Origin: Candidatus Saccharimonadia bacterium
Lineage (GTDB): Bacteria > Patescibacteriota > Saccharimonadia > Saccharimonadales > 2-12-FULL-41-12
Length of the DNA: 7,828 bases
Assembly: GCA_023263015.1 (NCBI GenBank)
Contig: JALQXV010000038.1
Coordinates: 1 to 7,828, forward strand
Reading direction: 5' to 3'
The notes under the pieces are model-generated. The model had not been told where the DNA came from. It ran no database searches and saw nothing but the letters and a program-made list of their open reading frames with translations. A program made the translations under genes and the position numbers. This document shows, piece after piece, positions 1-5,746 of the stretch. Within the stretch, counting starts at the first letter, position 1. Every line of letters begins with the position of its first letter.

Positions 1-2
1 TG

Positions 3-119
3 ACCTGTAAAAACTGTGGCGGGCATCTTGGTCATCTATTTGATGACGCTTACGATCAACCGAGTGGTAAACGTTACTGCATAAACTCAATTAGTCTCGA
101 CTTTAAAGCTAATAAGTAG
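3..119 (+). CDS. msrB: Peptide-methionine (R)-S-oxide reductase MsrB, C-terminal fragment (5' end outside window)
   Basis: The last 38 codons of a gene that enters from the left edge; bases 1-2 belong to the preceding codon. The protein reduces methionine-R-sulfoxide in oxidised proteins. Seen directly: a CKNC pair (second zinc CxxC of the MsrB fold), the block GGHLGHLFDDAYDQPSGKRY with the family GHLGHxFDD signature, and RYCINSISLDF, which carries the catalytic cysteine of the family's RYCINSxSL motif, then a short basic tail and TAG. The order and spacing match the C-terminus of MsrB, so the gene appears intact at this end. Whether it is a stand-alone MsrB or the second half of an MsrA-MsrB fusion cannot be told from here. 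Its last 11 bp overlap the end of the convergent carboxypeptidase gene. Confidence 0.93.
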   Translation, partial: TCKNCGGHLGHLFDDAYDQPSGKRYCINSISLDFKANK

Positions 120-867
120 GCGCAGCTGGTAAGTCAAAGAATGTCTCCATAGTTTGTCCTTTGCTATAGAGTTCATTTGCTAGGTCTACACCAACGTATC
201 TAATGTGCCACGGTTCATACTGATAACCGGTAGTAGCTGTATCATTTTTTGTATACCGAATAATAAAACCGTATGTATGGGCGTTTTTTGCGAGCCATGT
301 GCCACCGGCGGTGGTTTCAAAACAGACCTCAAGGTCACACTGGCCAGACCCATTGCCCAAATCGGCCGCCAGACCAGTTTGATGTTCGCTATGGCCAGGG
401 CGGGCACTATAGGTATCGGCATTAGCCTGACCGTCTGCTTTAACATAGTTATTATAAGTAGACTGTTGAGTTGCAAATGAACGGTACGCACTAATTGTTC
501 GCAGCGAAACATTTTCTTTATTGGCAGCAGCAATCAGTTGCTGAACTGCCCCAGCAACTTCAGAGCGTAGCTGACCACCTTGGATGGACTGCAAGTTACT
601 CGGCACAAAATCAGACAGTAATGGCCGTTGCTTATTCACGACCACCCATATACTGTTTGGGTCATCAATTGAGTAACGTTTTTTGTCAAAAGTACTAGGT
701 TGCTTGTCAGGGGTTGGCTGAGGACTGTCCTGTTTTTGAGTTGCTTGCGGAGAGTTATTACTTGGTGCCTCGGCTGACCGATAAAACAAAAAAATAGCGC
801 CTGCCAGCAGTGCAATGAGTATGAGAAGCGCAACAATTGTAACGGTCTTTTTACGTGTCATAGCCAT
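109..867 (-). CDS. Membrane-anchored M15-family (VanY/LdcB-like) D,D- or L,D-carboxypeptidase
   Basis: A 252-aa extracytoplasmic zinc peptidase that would trim D-Ala (or the L,D-linked residue) from peptidoglycan stem peptides. Layout: a short basic N-terminus (TRKK), one hydrophobic helix at about 8-29 acting as signal anchor, a Ser/Pro/Gln-rich linker at about 32-60, then the catalytic domain from about 65. Visible active-site elements are AYRS around R129, SEHQTGLAADL with zinc ligands H162 and D169, and EPWHIRYVG with catalytic E218 and third zinc ligand H221. C177 and C182 could form a disulfide. The metal site is complete, so it should be active; D,D versus L,D specificity cannot be decided. 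The start at 867 sits 7 nt after a -10-like box with no Shine-Dalgarno. Met3 (861) is an alternative start. It is divergent from orn with 19 bp between the starts and convergent with msrB, overlapping 11 bp. Confidence 0.9.
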   Translation of the reverse strand: MAMTRKKTVTIVALLILIALLAGAIFLFYRSAEAPSNNSPQATQKQDSPQPTPDKQPSTFDKKRYSIDDPNSIWVVVNKQRPLLSDFVPSNLQSIQGGQLRSEVAGAVQQLIAAANKENVSLRTISAYRSFATQQSTYNNYVKADGQANADTYSARPGHSEHQTGLAADLGNGSGQCDLEVCFETTAGGTWLAKNAHTYGFIIRYTKNDTATTGYQYEPWHIRYVGVDLANELYSKGQTMETFFDLPAAPTY

Positions 868-873
868 ATAACG

Positions 874-879
874 TATAAT
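874..879 (+). promoter_or_regulatory. Predicted -10 box (TATAAT) of orn
   Basis: A perfect TATAAT ends 7 nt before the orn ATG at 887, so the expected transcription start falls on the start codon itself. The hexamer 17 bp upstream (TTACGT, 851-856) is a poor -35. There is no Shine-Dalgarno in the 7 nt CCCTAAA-type gap, which fits leaderless initiation. Confidence 0.65.
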
Positions 880-880
880 A
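875..880 (-). promoter_or_regulatory. Predicted -10 box (TATTAT) of the carboxypeptidase gene
   Basis: On the minus strand TATTAT ends 7 nt before the ATG at 867, so transcription would begin at or next to the start codon and give a leaderless mRNA. No good -35 is visible 16-18 bp upstream. The box shares five of its six base pairs with the orn -10 box on the other strand. Confidence 0.55.
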
Positions 881-886
881 CCCTAA

Positions 887-1426
887 ATGATCGATAAAAA
901 TGCAGTACCCACAAAACTACTTTGGGTAGACCTAGAAATGACAGGCCTAGACTCAAACTCTGACGTTATACTAGAAGTCGCCGCCGAAGTCACTGACTTT
1001 AAATTTAACACTCTTGCGAGCTACGAAGCAGTTATTACGCAACCTCAAGAAAAATTAGATGCCATGAATGAATGGTGTAAAACTCAGCACAGTAAAAGCG
1101 GTCTCCTTGACCGTATCACCGCCGAAGGTCGTAACGAGCAAGAAGTTATTAGCGAGTTATCAGCACTTATTAAGCAGCACTTTGTAGGTGAACCAGCTGT
1201 TCTTGCCGGAAACTCTATCCATAACGACCGTCTATTTATTCGTAAATGGTGGCCAGAAGTTGAAGAGCAGCTTCACTACCGGATGCTCGACGTAAGCAGC
1301 TTTAAGATTTTGATGCAGGCAAAGTATTTCCAAACTTTTGAGAAGCGGGAAGTGCATCGCGCCTACGACGACATTCAAGCAAGTATTGCCGAGCTACAAA
1401 ACTACTTGCAGTTTTTTGGTAAATAG
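887..1426 (+). CDS. orn: Oligoribonuclease (DEDDh 3'-5' exonuclease)
   Basis: A 179-aa protein, the usual full length for Orn, which degrades 2-5 nt RNA fragments (and linear pGpG in cells using cyclic di-GMP) to mononucleotides in the cytoplasm. All exonuclease motifs are present: ExoI WVDLEMTGLD with metal ligands D15 and E17; ExoII AGNSIHNDRLFI with D114; and ExoIII HRAYDDIQASIAEL with H157 and D162. This last element matches the Orn signature rather than those of RNase T or DnaQ. Also Orn-like are RKWWPEVEEQLHYRMLDVSS and NEWCKTQHSKSGL. The ATG at 887 is the first in frame and lies 7 nt after TATAAT. It is followed by a 60-bp gap containing an independent promoter for the helicase, so co-transcription by read-through is possible but not required. 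Confidence 0.95.
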   Translation: MIDKNAVPTKLLWVDLEMTGLDSNSDVILEVAAEVTDFKFNTLASYEAVITQPQEKLDAMNEWCKTQHSKSGLLDRITAEGRNEQEVISELSALIKQHFVGEPAVLAGNSIHNDRLFIRKWWPEVEEQLHYRMLDVSSFKILMQAKYFQTFEKREVHRAYDDIQASIAELQNYLQFFGK

Positions 1427-1436
1427 TTCTAAATAG

Positions 1437-1465
1437 TTGTTAATATACGACGTATATAGTATAAT
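1437..1465 (+). promoter_or_regulatory. Predicted promoter of the helicase gene (TTGTTA-N17-TATAAT)
   Basis: The -35 TTGTTA (1437-1442) is followed by a 17-bp spacer and a perfect -10 TATAAT (1460-1465). The expected start near 1472 gives a leader of about 15 nt (1472-1486) with no purine-rich Shine-Dalgarno. This is the only transcript-initial gene in the window whose -10 is not placed for a leaderless message. Confidence 0.65.
1443..1457 (+). promoter_or_regulatory. Candidate operator: 15-bp palindrome inside the helicase promoter spacer
   Basis: ATATACG-A-CGTATAT is a perfect inverted repeat with 7-bp arms around one central base. It fills most of the spacer between -35 and -10, the place where a repressor or spacer-remodelling activator would bind. 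A further half-site, ATATAC at 1464-1469, overlaps the -10 and is inverted relative to GTATAT at 1452-1457. The arms are AT-rich, so chance is a real alternative. No regulator is identified. Confidence 0.4.
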
Positions 1466-1486
1466 ATACCTAGTTATTTATATCTT

Positions 1487-4375
1487 ATGAGCACCCAATC
1501 ACACCCCATGTCTTTCCGCACGCCTGAATCTCTTAGAGAGATTGAGTCAATTATTGATCAAAAATTTTTGCATAATCCGCTTGCGATTGAGGGTGTATCT
1601 GATCTTAACGACCCAGTTGCACGACGAGCAGCCGAGATGTTCCCAGCTCGTGCAGCCTTAATGGGGCAGGCAGTTAAGGGCATGGTTATGGTTGAGCACG
1701 GCAAAGATGAAGGCTATGAACTATTAGCTGCGAGTGGCGAAATGTTGCAGCTTTTGAATAATATCGACGCTTATGCGACAAGTGAACAGATGGACAAGGA
1801 TCTCTGGGAACATCAGCCTGGAGTTTTTGAAGATATTGCTAGTACACTCAATGAACATGATTTAACCAAGGGATTCTTCGGTTATATTGAAATGCCGATG
1901 TCGACTGGTAAGACGGCGTTATACACACGACTTGCCGAAGCAGTTGCTGGAAAAAATACAGAGGGCCGCTTGAAAACAATTGTACTAACGCCTTCCGATC
2001 TTGTACAAGACCAAGTTGTAGGCAAGCATGAAGGTAAAGGGTTCGCTTTACTAGGCGAGGACACAAATGTTAAGGTCTCAGGCAAAACAAAAGAGGGTTA
2101 TAAGCTTGATGGCGATGTTGACGTATTAAATTATCAGGTACTTAAGAGTGACAAAATACGTGAAGCAATTAAGGCAAAAGGCCCTAAGCTTATTATCTGT
2201 GATGAAGCCCACCGAGCTATTGGTAAGAAAACGGCCGAATTTATCCGCGAAATCGGCGAAGATGCAGTAGTGATTGGCTTGACGGCGACCGCAGAGTACG
2301 CCGCTAACCATCACGTTGCTAACTTATTCCCAGTTGTTATTCACGAGATGTCTTTTAAAGAAGCGGGCGAAATGGGTATTACTCAGCCAGTCCGTATACG
2401 TATTAAAGCCACTGATGTCGAAGTTGACCTTGATCGTCAGCACCTGACGTATAGCGAGTCTGACTATATGAAACTTGCCGATATTAAAGCCCGAAACTTA
2501 ATGGGCGCCAAAGATGCTGCAAAACTTGTTGAGCAAGGTCGCCAAGGAATTATTAACTGTCTTCCTGGTAATGATCGTTACCATGCAAAACATATGGCTA
2601 AGCTTACATCCCAGCAAATTATACGCCAAGAAGACGGCACAACTCGTTTTGTAAAAGCACAGTACGTTGATGGCACAATGTCTAAGCGTGAACTAAACGA
2701 TATCCTTGATGCATACGACAGGGGTGAGATTGATGTTTTGACCTATGTTTCGCTACTTGGAGAAGGTTGGGATCAATCTAAAACCACGTTCTTAGTAAAT
2801 ATGCGACCAACAGACTCGCCGGTTCTTGCGAAGCAGCGCATTGGGCGTGTAATGCGTAAGAATGGTACGGATACTCCAAATATTGTCATCGACTATATTG
2901 ATAACGTAAAGAAGCTTCAATACACCGGTATCGAAGCATTTGACCTTGGTTACTCTCAAGTTGAGCGCCTTTATGAGCAAGGCGAGTTAGTTGATCCTAC
3001 CAACCCACATAAAGCGGTAGTCGCCCCGTGGATGTCAGTCGAATTTGAAAATGCTACTTCTAGAACTATCTATGATCAAGTCGTTAGAGGTCTCATCAAG
3101 CCGGTGCCAGAAGGTCATATAAGTATTCGAGAAGCATCAATGATACTCGGTACTGCCGTAACCAGTATTTATCGAGTCATAAATCAGGCAGGCTTTTCAC
3201 TTGAAAGATATCGTGGTACATCAGGGCACATCGGCTTTTATATTCCACCCGAAGAATTCGCAGAAATCGCCACTCGTCTTGATGCCGATTTTGGCAATAG
3301 TGAGGATGACCTTATGTTGGGCCAGCTTGCAGAATACGTCGACATGGACAGGGCAGAACTACGACAGCTCATTATTGATAACGGCGTAGAACCCTCAAAT
3401 AAGCGTGGAGTTATATACTACTACGATAAAAACGCAGTTAAACATTTGGCAGATGGCTACAAAAATGGCTGGAAGACAACTACTGAAGGTCAGTCATCAA
3501 GGCGCGAAGAGGCTGATAAAGGTTATATTGCCACCGAAGAGGGTAACTATCTCGAGAACCTTCTTATAACGTACCCTCAGATATCAGCACGGTCATTGCT
3601 TCTAGCCGTCAAAGAACTCGAAATTCAAGTCTCTGCCCGTGAAGTAAGCGGTGGTCGCAGGCGTCACTTTATTGATTCACGCAGCGAAGAGCGTCTGATG
3701 CAACATGTCTCAAATCAACGCCTACCAATCCCAGAAGGTTGGATCGAATTTGACCAGTTCATGGAAAAGCAACTCGGTATCGATCTTCCGAAGATACGCA
3801 GTGCGTTACAGTTTGTTCGAAATGTGGAATGGGAAGCACGCACGTTTAATGTAACGCTCAAAGAATCCAAAGAATTCATTAAAATTCCTAAAGGTAACGT
3901 TAAGCTTTTCAAAGAAGAAATCAAGAAGTTCTTTGTACCAAAAGGCTATGTAGCTAAAACTACTATTGGTGAACGTTATGGATTGCGCGGAACTGCTGTA
4001 GGGCGATTTCTTGGACATACAAATATCCGATCTGAACTTGTCAGGAGCGCACGTAGCGGAAACTATGTTGACTATTTGAATGAAGAAGACACGGCTAAGG
4101 AAGTAGAAACACGTCGTGACGTTGAAGATGCAAAGCAGCGAGGTATGTCATTAGATGAAGTTGCGACTAGATTTAATCTTAATCCTAGTATAATTGCGGG
4201 TGCGTTGAACTCTAGTAAGTACCGTGTGCCGACAAGGTTTTACTTTGTTGATGCAGCATACAGTCCTGCCACGCCTAATGTCAAAATGCACGCCGTGGAG
4301 TGGGTGAAGAATGAGGATCTACTAAGACTTATCGAGAATACAAGAGAGTACAGTAAACGTAGCAGAAGTCGCTAG
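1487..4375 (+). CDS. DEAD/DEAH-box SF2 helicase with long C-terminal array of helix-turn-helix-like units
   Basis: A 962-aa cytoplasmic protein. Residues 1-100 are a helical N-terminal region. The helicase core spans about 105-490: the EHQ region before helix 1 (108-110), motif I MSTGKT (138-143), motif II DEAH (239-242), motif III TAT (266-268), motif V-like LLGEGWDQ (423-430) and motif VI QRIGRVMR (450-457). All are intact, so ATP hydrolysis and nucleic-acid translocation are expected. The style resembles the ResIII/type III restriction group more than RecQ or RNA DEAD-box proteins. Residues about 540-950 lack nuclease, methylase or zinc motifs. They look like about six repeats of a helix-turn-helix followed by a basic/aromatic wing, clearest at 545-592, 606-655 and 885-945. 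Function is unknown; DNA repair, replication restart or defence are possible. The ATG at 1487 is the first Met; Met8 (1508) is an alternative. The stop shares CTAG with the convergent gene's stop. Confidence 0.88.
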   Translation: MSTQSHPMSFRTPESLREIESIIDQKFLHNPLAIEGVSDLNDPVARRAAEMFPARAALMGQAVKGMVMVEHGKDEGYELLAASGEMLQLLNNIDAYATSEQMDKDLWEHQPGVFEDIASTLNEHDLTKGFFGYIEMPMSTGKTALYTRLAEAVAGKNTEGRLKTIVLTPSDLVQDQVVGKHEGKGFALLGEDTNVKVSGKTKEGYKLDGDVDVLNYQVLKSDKIREAIKAKGPKLIICDEAHRAIGKKTAEFIREIGEDAVVIGLTATAEYAANHHVANLFPVVIHEMSFKEAGEMGITQPVRIRIKATDVEVDLDRQHLTYSESDYMKLADIKARNLMGAKDAAKLVEQGRQGIINCLPGNDRYHAKHMAKLTSQQIIRQEDGTTRFVKAQYVDGTMSKRELNDILDAYDRGEIDVLTYVSLLGEGWDQSKTTFLVNMRPTDSPVLAKQRIGRVMRKNGTDTPNIVIDYIDNVKKLQYTGIEAFDLGYSQVERLYEQGELVDPTNPHKAVVAPWMSVEFENATSRTIYDQVVRGLIKPVPEGHISIREASMILGTAVTSIYRVINQAGFSLERYRGTSGHIGFYIPPEEFAEIATRLDADFGNSEDDLMLGQLAEYVDMDRAELRQLIIDNGVEPSNKRGVIYYYDKNAVKHLADGYKNGWKTTTEGQSSRREEADKGYIATEEGNYLENLLITYPQISARSLLLAVKELEIQVSAREVSGGRRRHFIDSRSEERLMQHVSNQRLPIPEGWIEFDQFMEKQLGIDLPKIRSALQFVRNVEWEARTFNVTLKESKEFIKIPKGNVKLFKEEIKKFFVPKGYVAKTTIGERYGLRGTAVGRFLGHTNIRSELVRSARSGNYVDYLNEEDTAKEVETRRDVEDAKQRGMSLDEVATRFNLNPSIIAGALNSSKYRVPTRFYFVDAAYSPATPNVKMHAVEWVKNEDLLRLIENTREYSKRSRSR

Positions 4376-4650
4376 GCAGCCCGTTGTTCTGGGGGTTCTT
4401 GAGCCTGTGCAGCTATGCGTTCAGCAGCAGCAGCGTGAGCAGCGTATGATGCGTCAGGTGTAACAACACCGTTGATGGCAACTTTACCGAGTTCTTCACC
4501 GGTTATGGCAGCAAACTCATCGGTTTCAGCACTTCGTTGTTCACGAATCGCGACTACGGCTTCGTGTGGGTGGCTATTTGTACTAACTGTTTCGTGGGCG
4601 GCTTCGCGAAATCCATCGCGTATGCCTGCAAATTTTTGTTTTAGTGACAT
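4372..4650 (-). CDS. Hypothetical 92-aa protein, Ala/Glu-rich, behind a consensus promoter
   Basis: I do not recognise a family. The protein starts MSLKQKFAGIRDGFREAAHE, an amphipathic, probably helical segment. The middle (about 25-65) is polar with ITGEELGKVAINGVVTPD, and the end is rich in alanine, glutamate and glutamine (AAHAAAAERIAAQAQ). It has no signal peptide, membrane segment or cysteine, so it should be soluble and cytoplasmic. Support for a real gene comes from the promoter just upstream (4660-4688), an ATG 9 nt after the -10 box, and an end that meets the helicase stop exactly (shared CTAG), like the other tail-to-tail pairs here. The opposite-strand reading frame at 4472-4705 runs through this gene and both promoters and is taken as a shadow. 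The protein might bind nucleic acid or a partner, but nothing shows this. Confidence 0.72.
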   Translation of the reverse strand: MSLKQKFAGIRDGFREAAHETVSTNSHPHEAVVAIREQRSAETDEFAAITGEELGKVAINGVVTPDASYAAHAAAAERIAAQAQEPPEQRAA

Positions 4651-4659
4651 AATAACAGC

Positions 4660-4688
4660 ATTATATCACCTGAAACCGCTTATGTCAA
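4660..4688 (-). promoter_or_regulatory. Full-consensus sigma-70-type promoter of the 92-aa gene
   Basis: Read on the minus strand: TTGACA (4688-4683), a spacer of exactly 17 bp, then TATAAT (4665-4660), preceded by TGA as an extended -10 (TGATATAAT). All 12 hexamer bases match consensus. The -10 ends 9 nt before the ATG at 4650, so the leader is predicted to be 0-3 nt, with no room for a Shine-Dalgarno. Confidence 0.82.
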
Positions 4689-4697
4689 TAATCTTTA

Positions 4698-4706
4698 TGG
4701 TATAAT
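4698..4706 (+). promoter_or_regulatory. Extended -10 promoter (TGGTATAAT) of the YjbR-like gene
   Basis: TGG followed by a perfect TATAAT (4701-4706) ends 8 nt before the ATG at 4715, so the transcription start should fall at or within 2 nt of the start codon. No recognisable -35 lies 16-18 bp upstream, which the TGn extension can compensate for. An AGG at 4707-4709 would lie upstream of the predicted start and probably not in the mRNA. Confidence 0.68.
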
Positions 4707-4714
4707 AGGCTTAA

Positions 4715-5035
4715 ATGGACCATAAAACAGTTGAAGACTATATTTTAGAAATGCCTAATTCGGTGCGGGAATACCCGTTCGGAGAGAAGGTGGCAGTCTA
4801 TAAAGTAAACGATAAGATGTTTGCGTTAATAGCTGAAGGCAGTGACCCAGTACGACTTAGCGTTAAGTGTGACCCGCAGCTTGCTGTTATTTTGCGCGAA
4901 AAGTATGAAACCGTAATGCCAGGGTATCACTTGAATAAGAAACACTGGAATACGATTGTTCTAAGTGGGCAGTTACCTTGGGAAGAGATCCAAGGTTTTA
5001 TTGTACATAGCTACAATTTGGTTATTGAGTCGTAG
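4715..5035 (+). CDS. MmcQ/YjbR family protein
   Basis: A 106-aa small cytoplasmic protein matching the usual length of the MmcQ/YjbR family, which has a CyaY-like/double-wing alpha-beta fold and no established enzymatic activity. Family features seen: N-terminal helix with MPNSVREYPFGEKVAVYKV (the typical PGxxexyPFgxxxxvfkV pattern), a beta segment KMFALIAEG, RLSVKCDP (the usual l.lKcdP), a helix before VMPGYHLNKKHWNTIVL (typical PgyhlnKkhWntv) and a final helix EEIQGFIVHSYNLV. Binding to DNA or to a partner has been proposed for relatives, but no catalytic residues are visible here. It is divergent from the 92-aa gene, ends with tandem TAG TAG, and overlaps the convergent membrane-protein gene by 14 bp. 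Confidence 0.88.
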   Translation: MDHKTVEDYILEMPNSVREYPFGEKVAVYKVNDKMFALIAEGSDPVRLSVKCDPQLAVILREKYETVMPGYHLNKKHWNTIVLSGQLPWEEIQGFIVHSYNLVIES

Positions 5036-5642
5036 TAGCGGTTTTAAGATTTTTTGTAACAGTAGTCACGTTATTGAATGCATTTGTCAGTGTAGTTTTT
5101 TCGGAGTTTGAGCCACTGGCGTCAAAAGCAATTTTTAGTTGCTTCTGATAGTCGGTTAGTTGTTGCTGGAGCAATACCAAGAACGTGTCATCGAAGCGAT
5201 TATTCTTGGTGCCGTCATCGAGAGTGGTGTCGTTTTTAGGATTTTTGGACGCAGCTAATGTTTTGCTAAGTGATTTAGCCTTTACGCCACGGCCCTCAAG
5301 GCTTTTCATAACCTGACTCTGATCAGATTGAACAGACAGTTTAACGTTTAGAGCAAATTGCTTTGTTTTAGGATCGACTGCCTTTTGTTGGGCAAGAGCA
5401 CTAACTCGAATAATCTCGGTTTGAGACTTTGCGATATCAATAAGCTGTTGCTTTTGGCCGTTACTACCGCTATTTAGAAACGATGAAATAACCATCACAA
5501 TAATAATCAGTAGGATAAGGCCTCCTACGACAACCGCAATTCTTTGCCCCTTAGATTGTCCAAAATTAGGGCCGCTGCGGCGGGGTTGATTATTAAGAAT
5601 GAAATCGTATTGACTTGGTGTTTGTTGTTGAGAAGGAGGCAT
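5022..5642 (-). CDS. Hypothetical single-pass membrane protein with extracytoplasmic helical domain
   Basis: A 206-aa protein of unrecognised family. The N-terminus (1-33) is polar and Pro/Gln/Ser-rich, ending in basic residues (RRSG, KGQR). A strong hydrophobic helix follows at about 35-55 (VVVGGLILLIIIVMVISSF). The rest (57-206) is hydrophilic, Lys/Gln/Thr/Ser-rich, apparently helical and free of cysteine, and by the positive-inside rule lies outside the membrane. No enzymatic motif is visible. The reading frame is open upstream to a Met at 5732, but the extra 30 codons lie in the dnaG promoter region and do not look like protein. I chose MPPSQQQ at 5642 because it lies about 8 nt after a -10-like box and agrees with the leaderless layout of the neighbours. 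It is the only gene here ending in TAA. It is convergent with the YjbR-like gene (14-bp overlap). Confidence 0.75.
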   Translation of the reverse strand: MPPSQQQTPSQYDFILNNQPRRSGPNFGQSKGQRIAVVVGGLILLIIIVMVISSFLNSGSNGQKQQLIDIAKSQTEIIRVSALAQQKAVDPKTKQFALNVKLSVQSDQSQVMKSLEGRGVKAKSLSKTLAASKNPKNDTTLDDGTKNNRFDDTFLVLLQQQLTDYQKQLKIAFDASGSNSEKTTLTNAFNNVTTVTKNLKTATTTQ

Positions 5643-5650
5643 ATGTACAT

Positions 5651-5658
5651 ATTTTATA
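5651..5658 (-). promoter_or_regulatory. Predicted -10 region (TATAAAAT) of the membrane-protein gene
   Basis: On the minus strand TATAAAAT contains two registers: TAAAAT (ends 8 nt before the ATG at 5642) and TATAAA (ends 10 nt before). Either gives a leader of 0-4 nt. No convincing -35 is visible. The adjoining 12-bp palindrome ATATGTACATAT (5641-5652) covers the predicted transcription start and part of the start codon. Confidence 0.5.
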
Positions 5659-5711
5659 GTCCTAATGCTAAAAAGTCTAAGCTTAACTGATAAGTTTGAA
5701 ACCGCTAGGAG

Positions 5712-5740
5712 TTTCCAAAAAGCACGTAACACCTTACACT
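5712..5740 (+). promoter_or_regulatory. Predicted dnaG-rpoD operon promoter (TTTCCA-N17-TACACT)
   Basis: TTTCCA (5712-5717, 4 of 6 to the -35 consensus), a 17-bp spacer and TACACT (5735-5740, 4 of 6 to the -10 consensus) end 6 nt before the dnaG ATG. The match is moderate. The position again predicts a start at or beside the ATG, and the AGGAT at 5742-5746 is too close to the ATG to act as a Shine-Dalgarno. Confidence 0.45.
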
Positions 5741-5746
5741 TAGGAT

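Noticed and set aside
1397..1417. Possible terminator at the end of orn (AAAAACT, 6-nt loop, AGTTTTT, T-run)
   Set aside because: The stem is almost all A-T with a single G-C pair and lies within the coding sequence; too weak to call an intrinsic terminator.
1421..1440. Tandem near-repeat AAATAGTTCT / AAATAGTTGT after orn
   Set aside because: Two 10-bp copies in AT-rich DNA that include the orn stop codon; no evidence of function beyond possibly donating the -35 TTGTTA.
4472..4705. Plus-strand open frame of 77 codons opposite the 92-aa gene
   Set aside because: It runs antisense through the 92-aa gene and across both promoters of the 4651-4714 divergent region, has no promoter or Shine-Dalgarno of its own, and its composition looks non-coding.
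5010..5056. GCTAC/GTAGC inverted repeat followed by a T-run after the YjbR-like gene
   Set aside because: Five-base-pair stem with a 20-nt loop and about 10 nt before the T-run; not terminator-like.
4671..5706. The same 10-mer TGAAACCGCT in both divergent intergenic regions (4671-4680 and 5697-5706)
   Set aside because: Its distance and orientation relative to the promoters differ, and shared 10-mers are expected by chance in a window of this size.
5643..5732. N-terminal extension of the membrane protein to Met at 5732
   Set aside because: The added 30 codons overlap the dnaG promoter region and place the -10 box inside the gene; the start at 5642 fits the box and the protein's polar N-terminus better.
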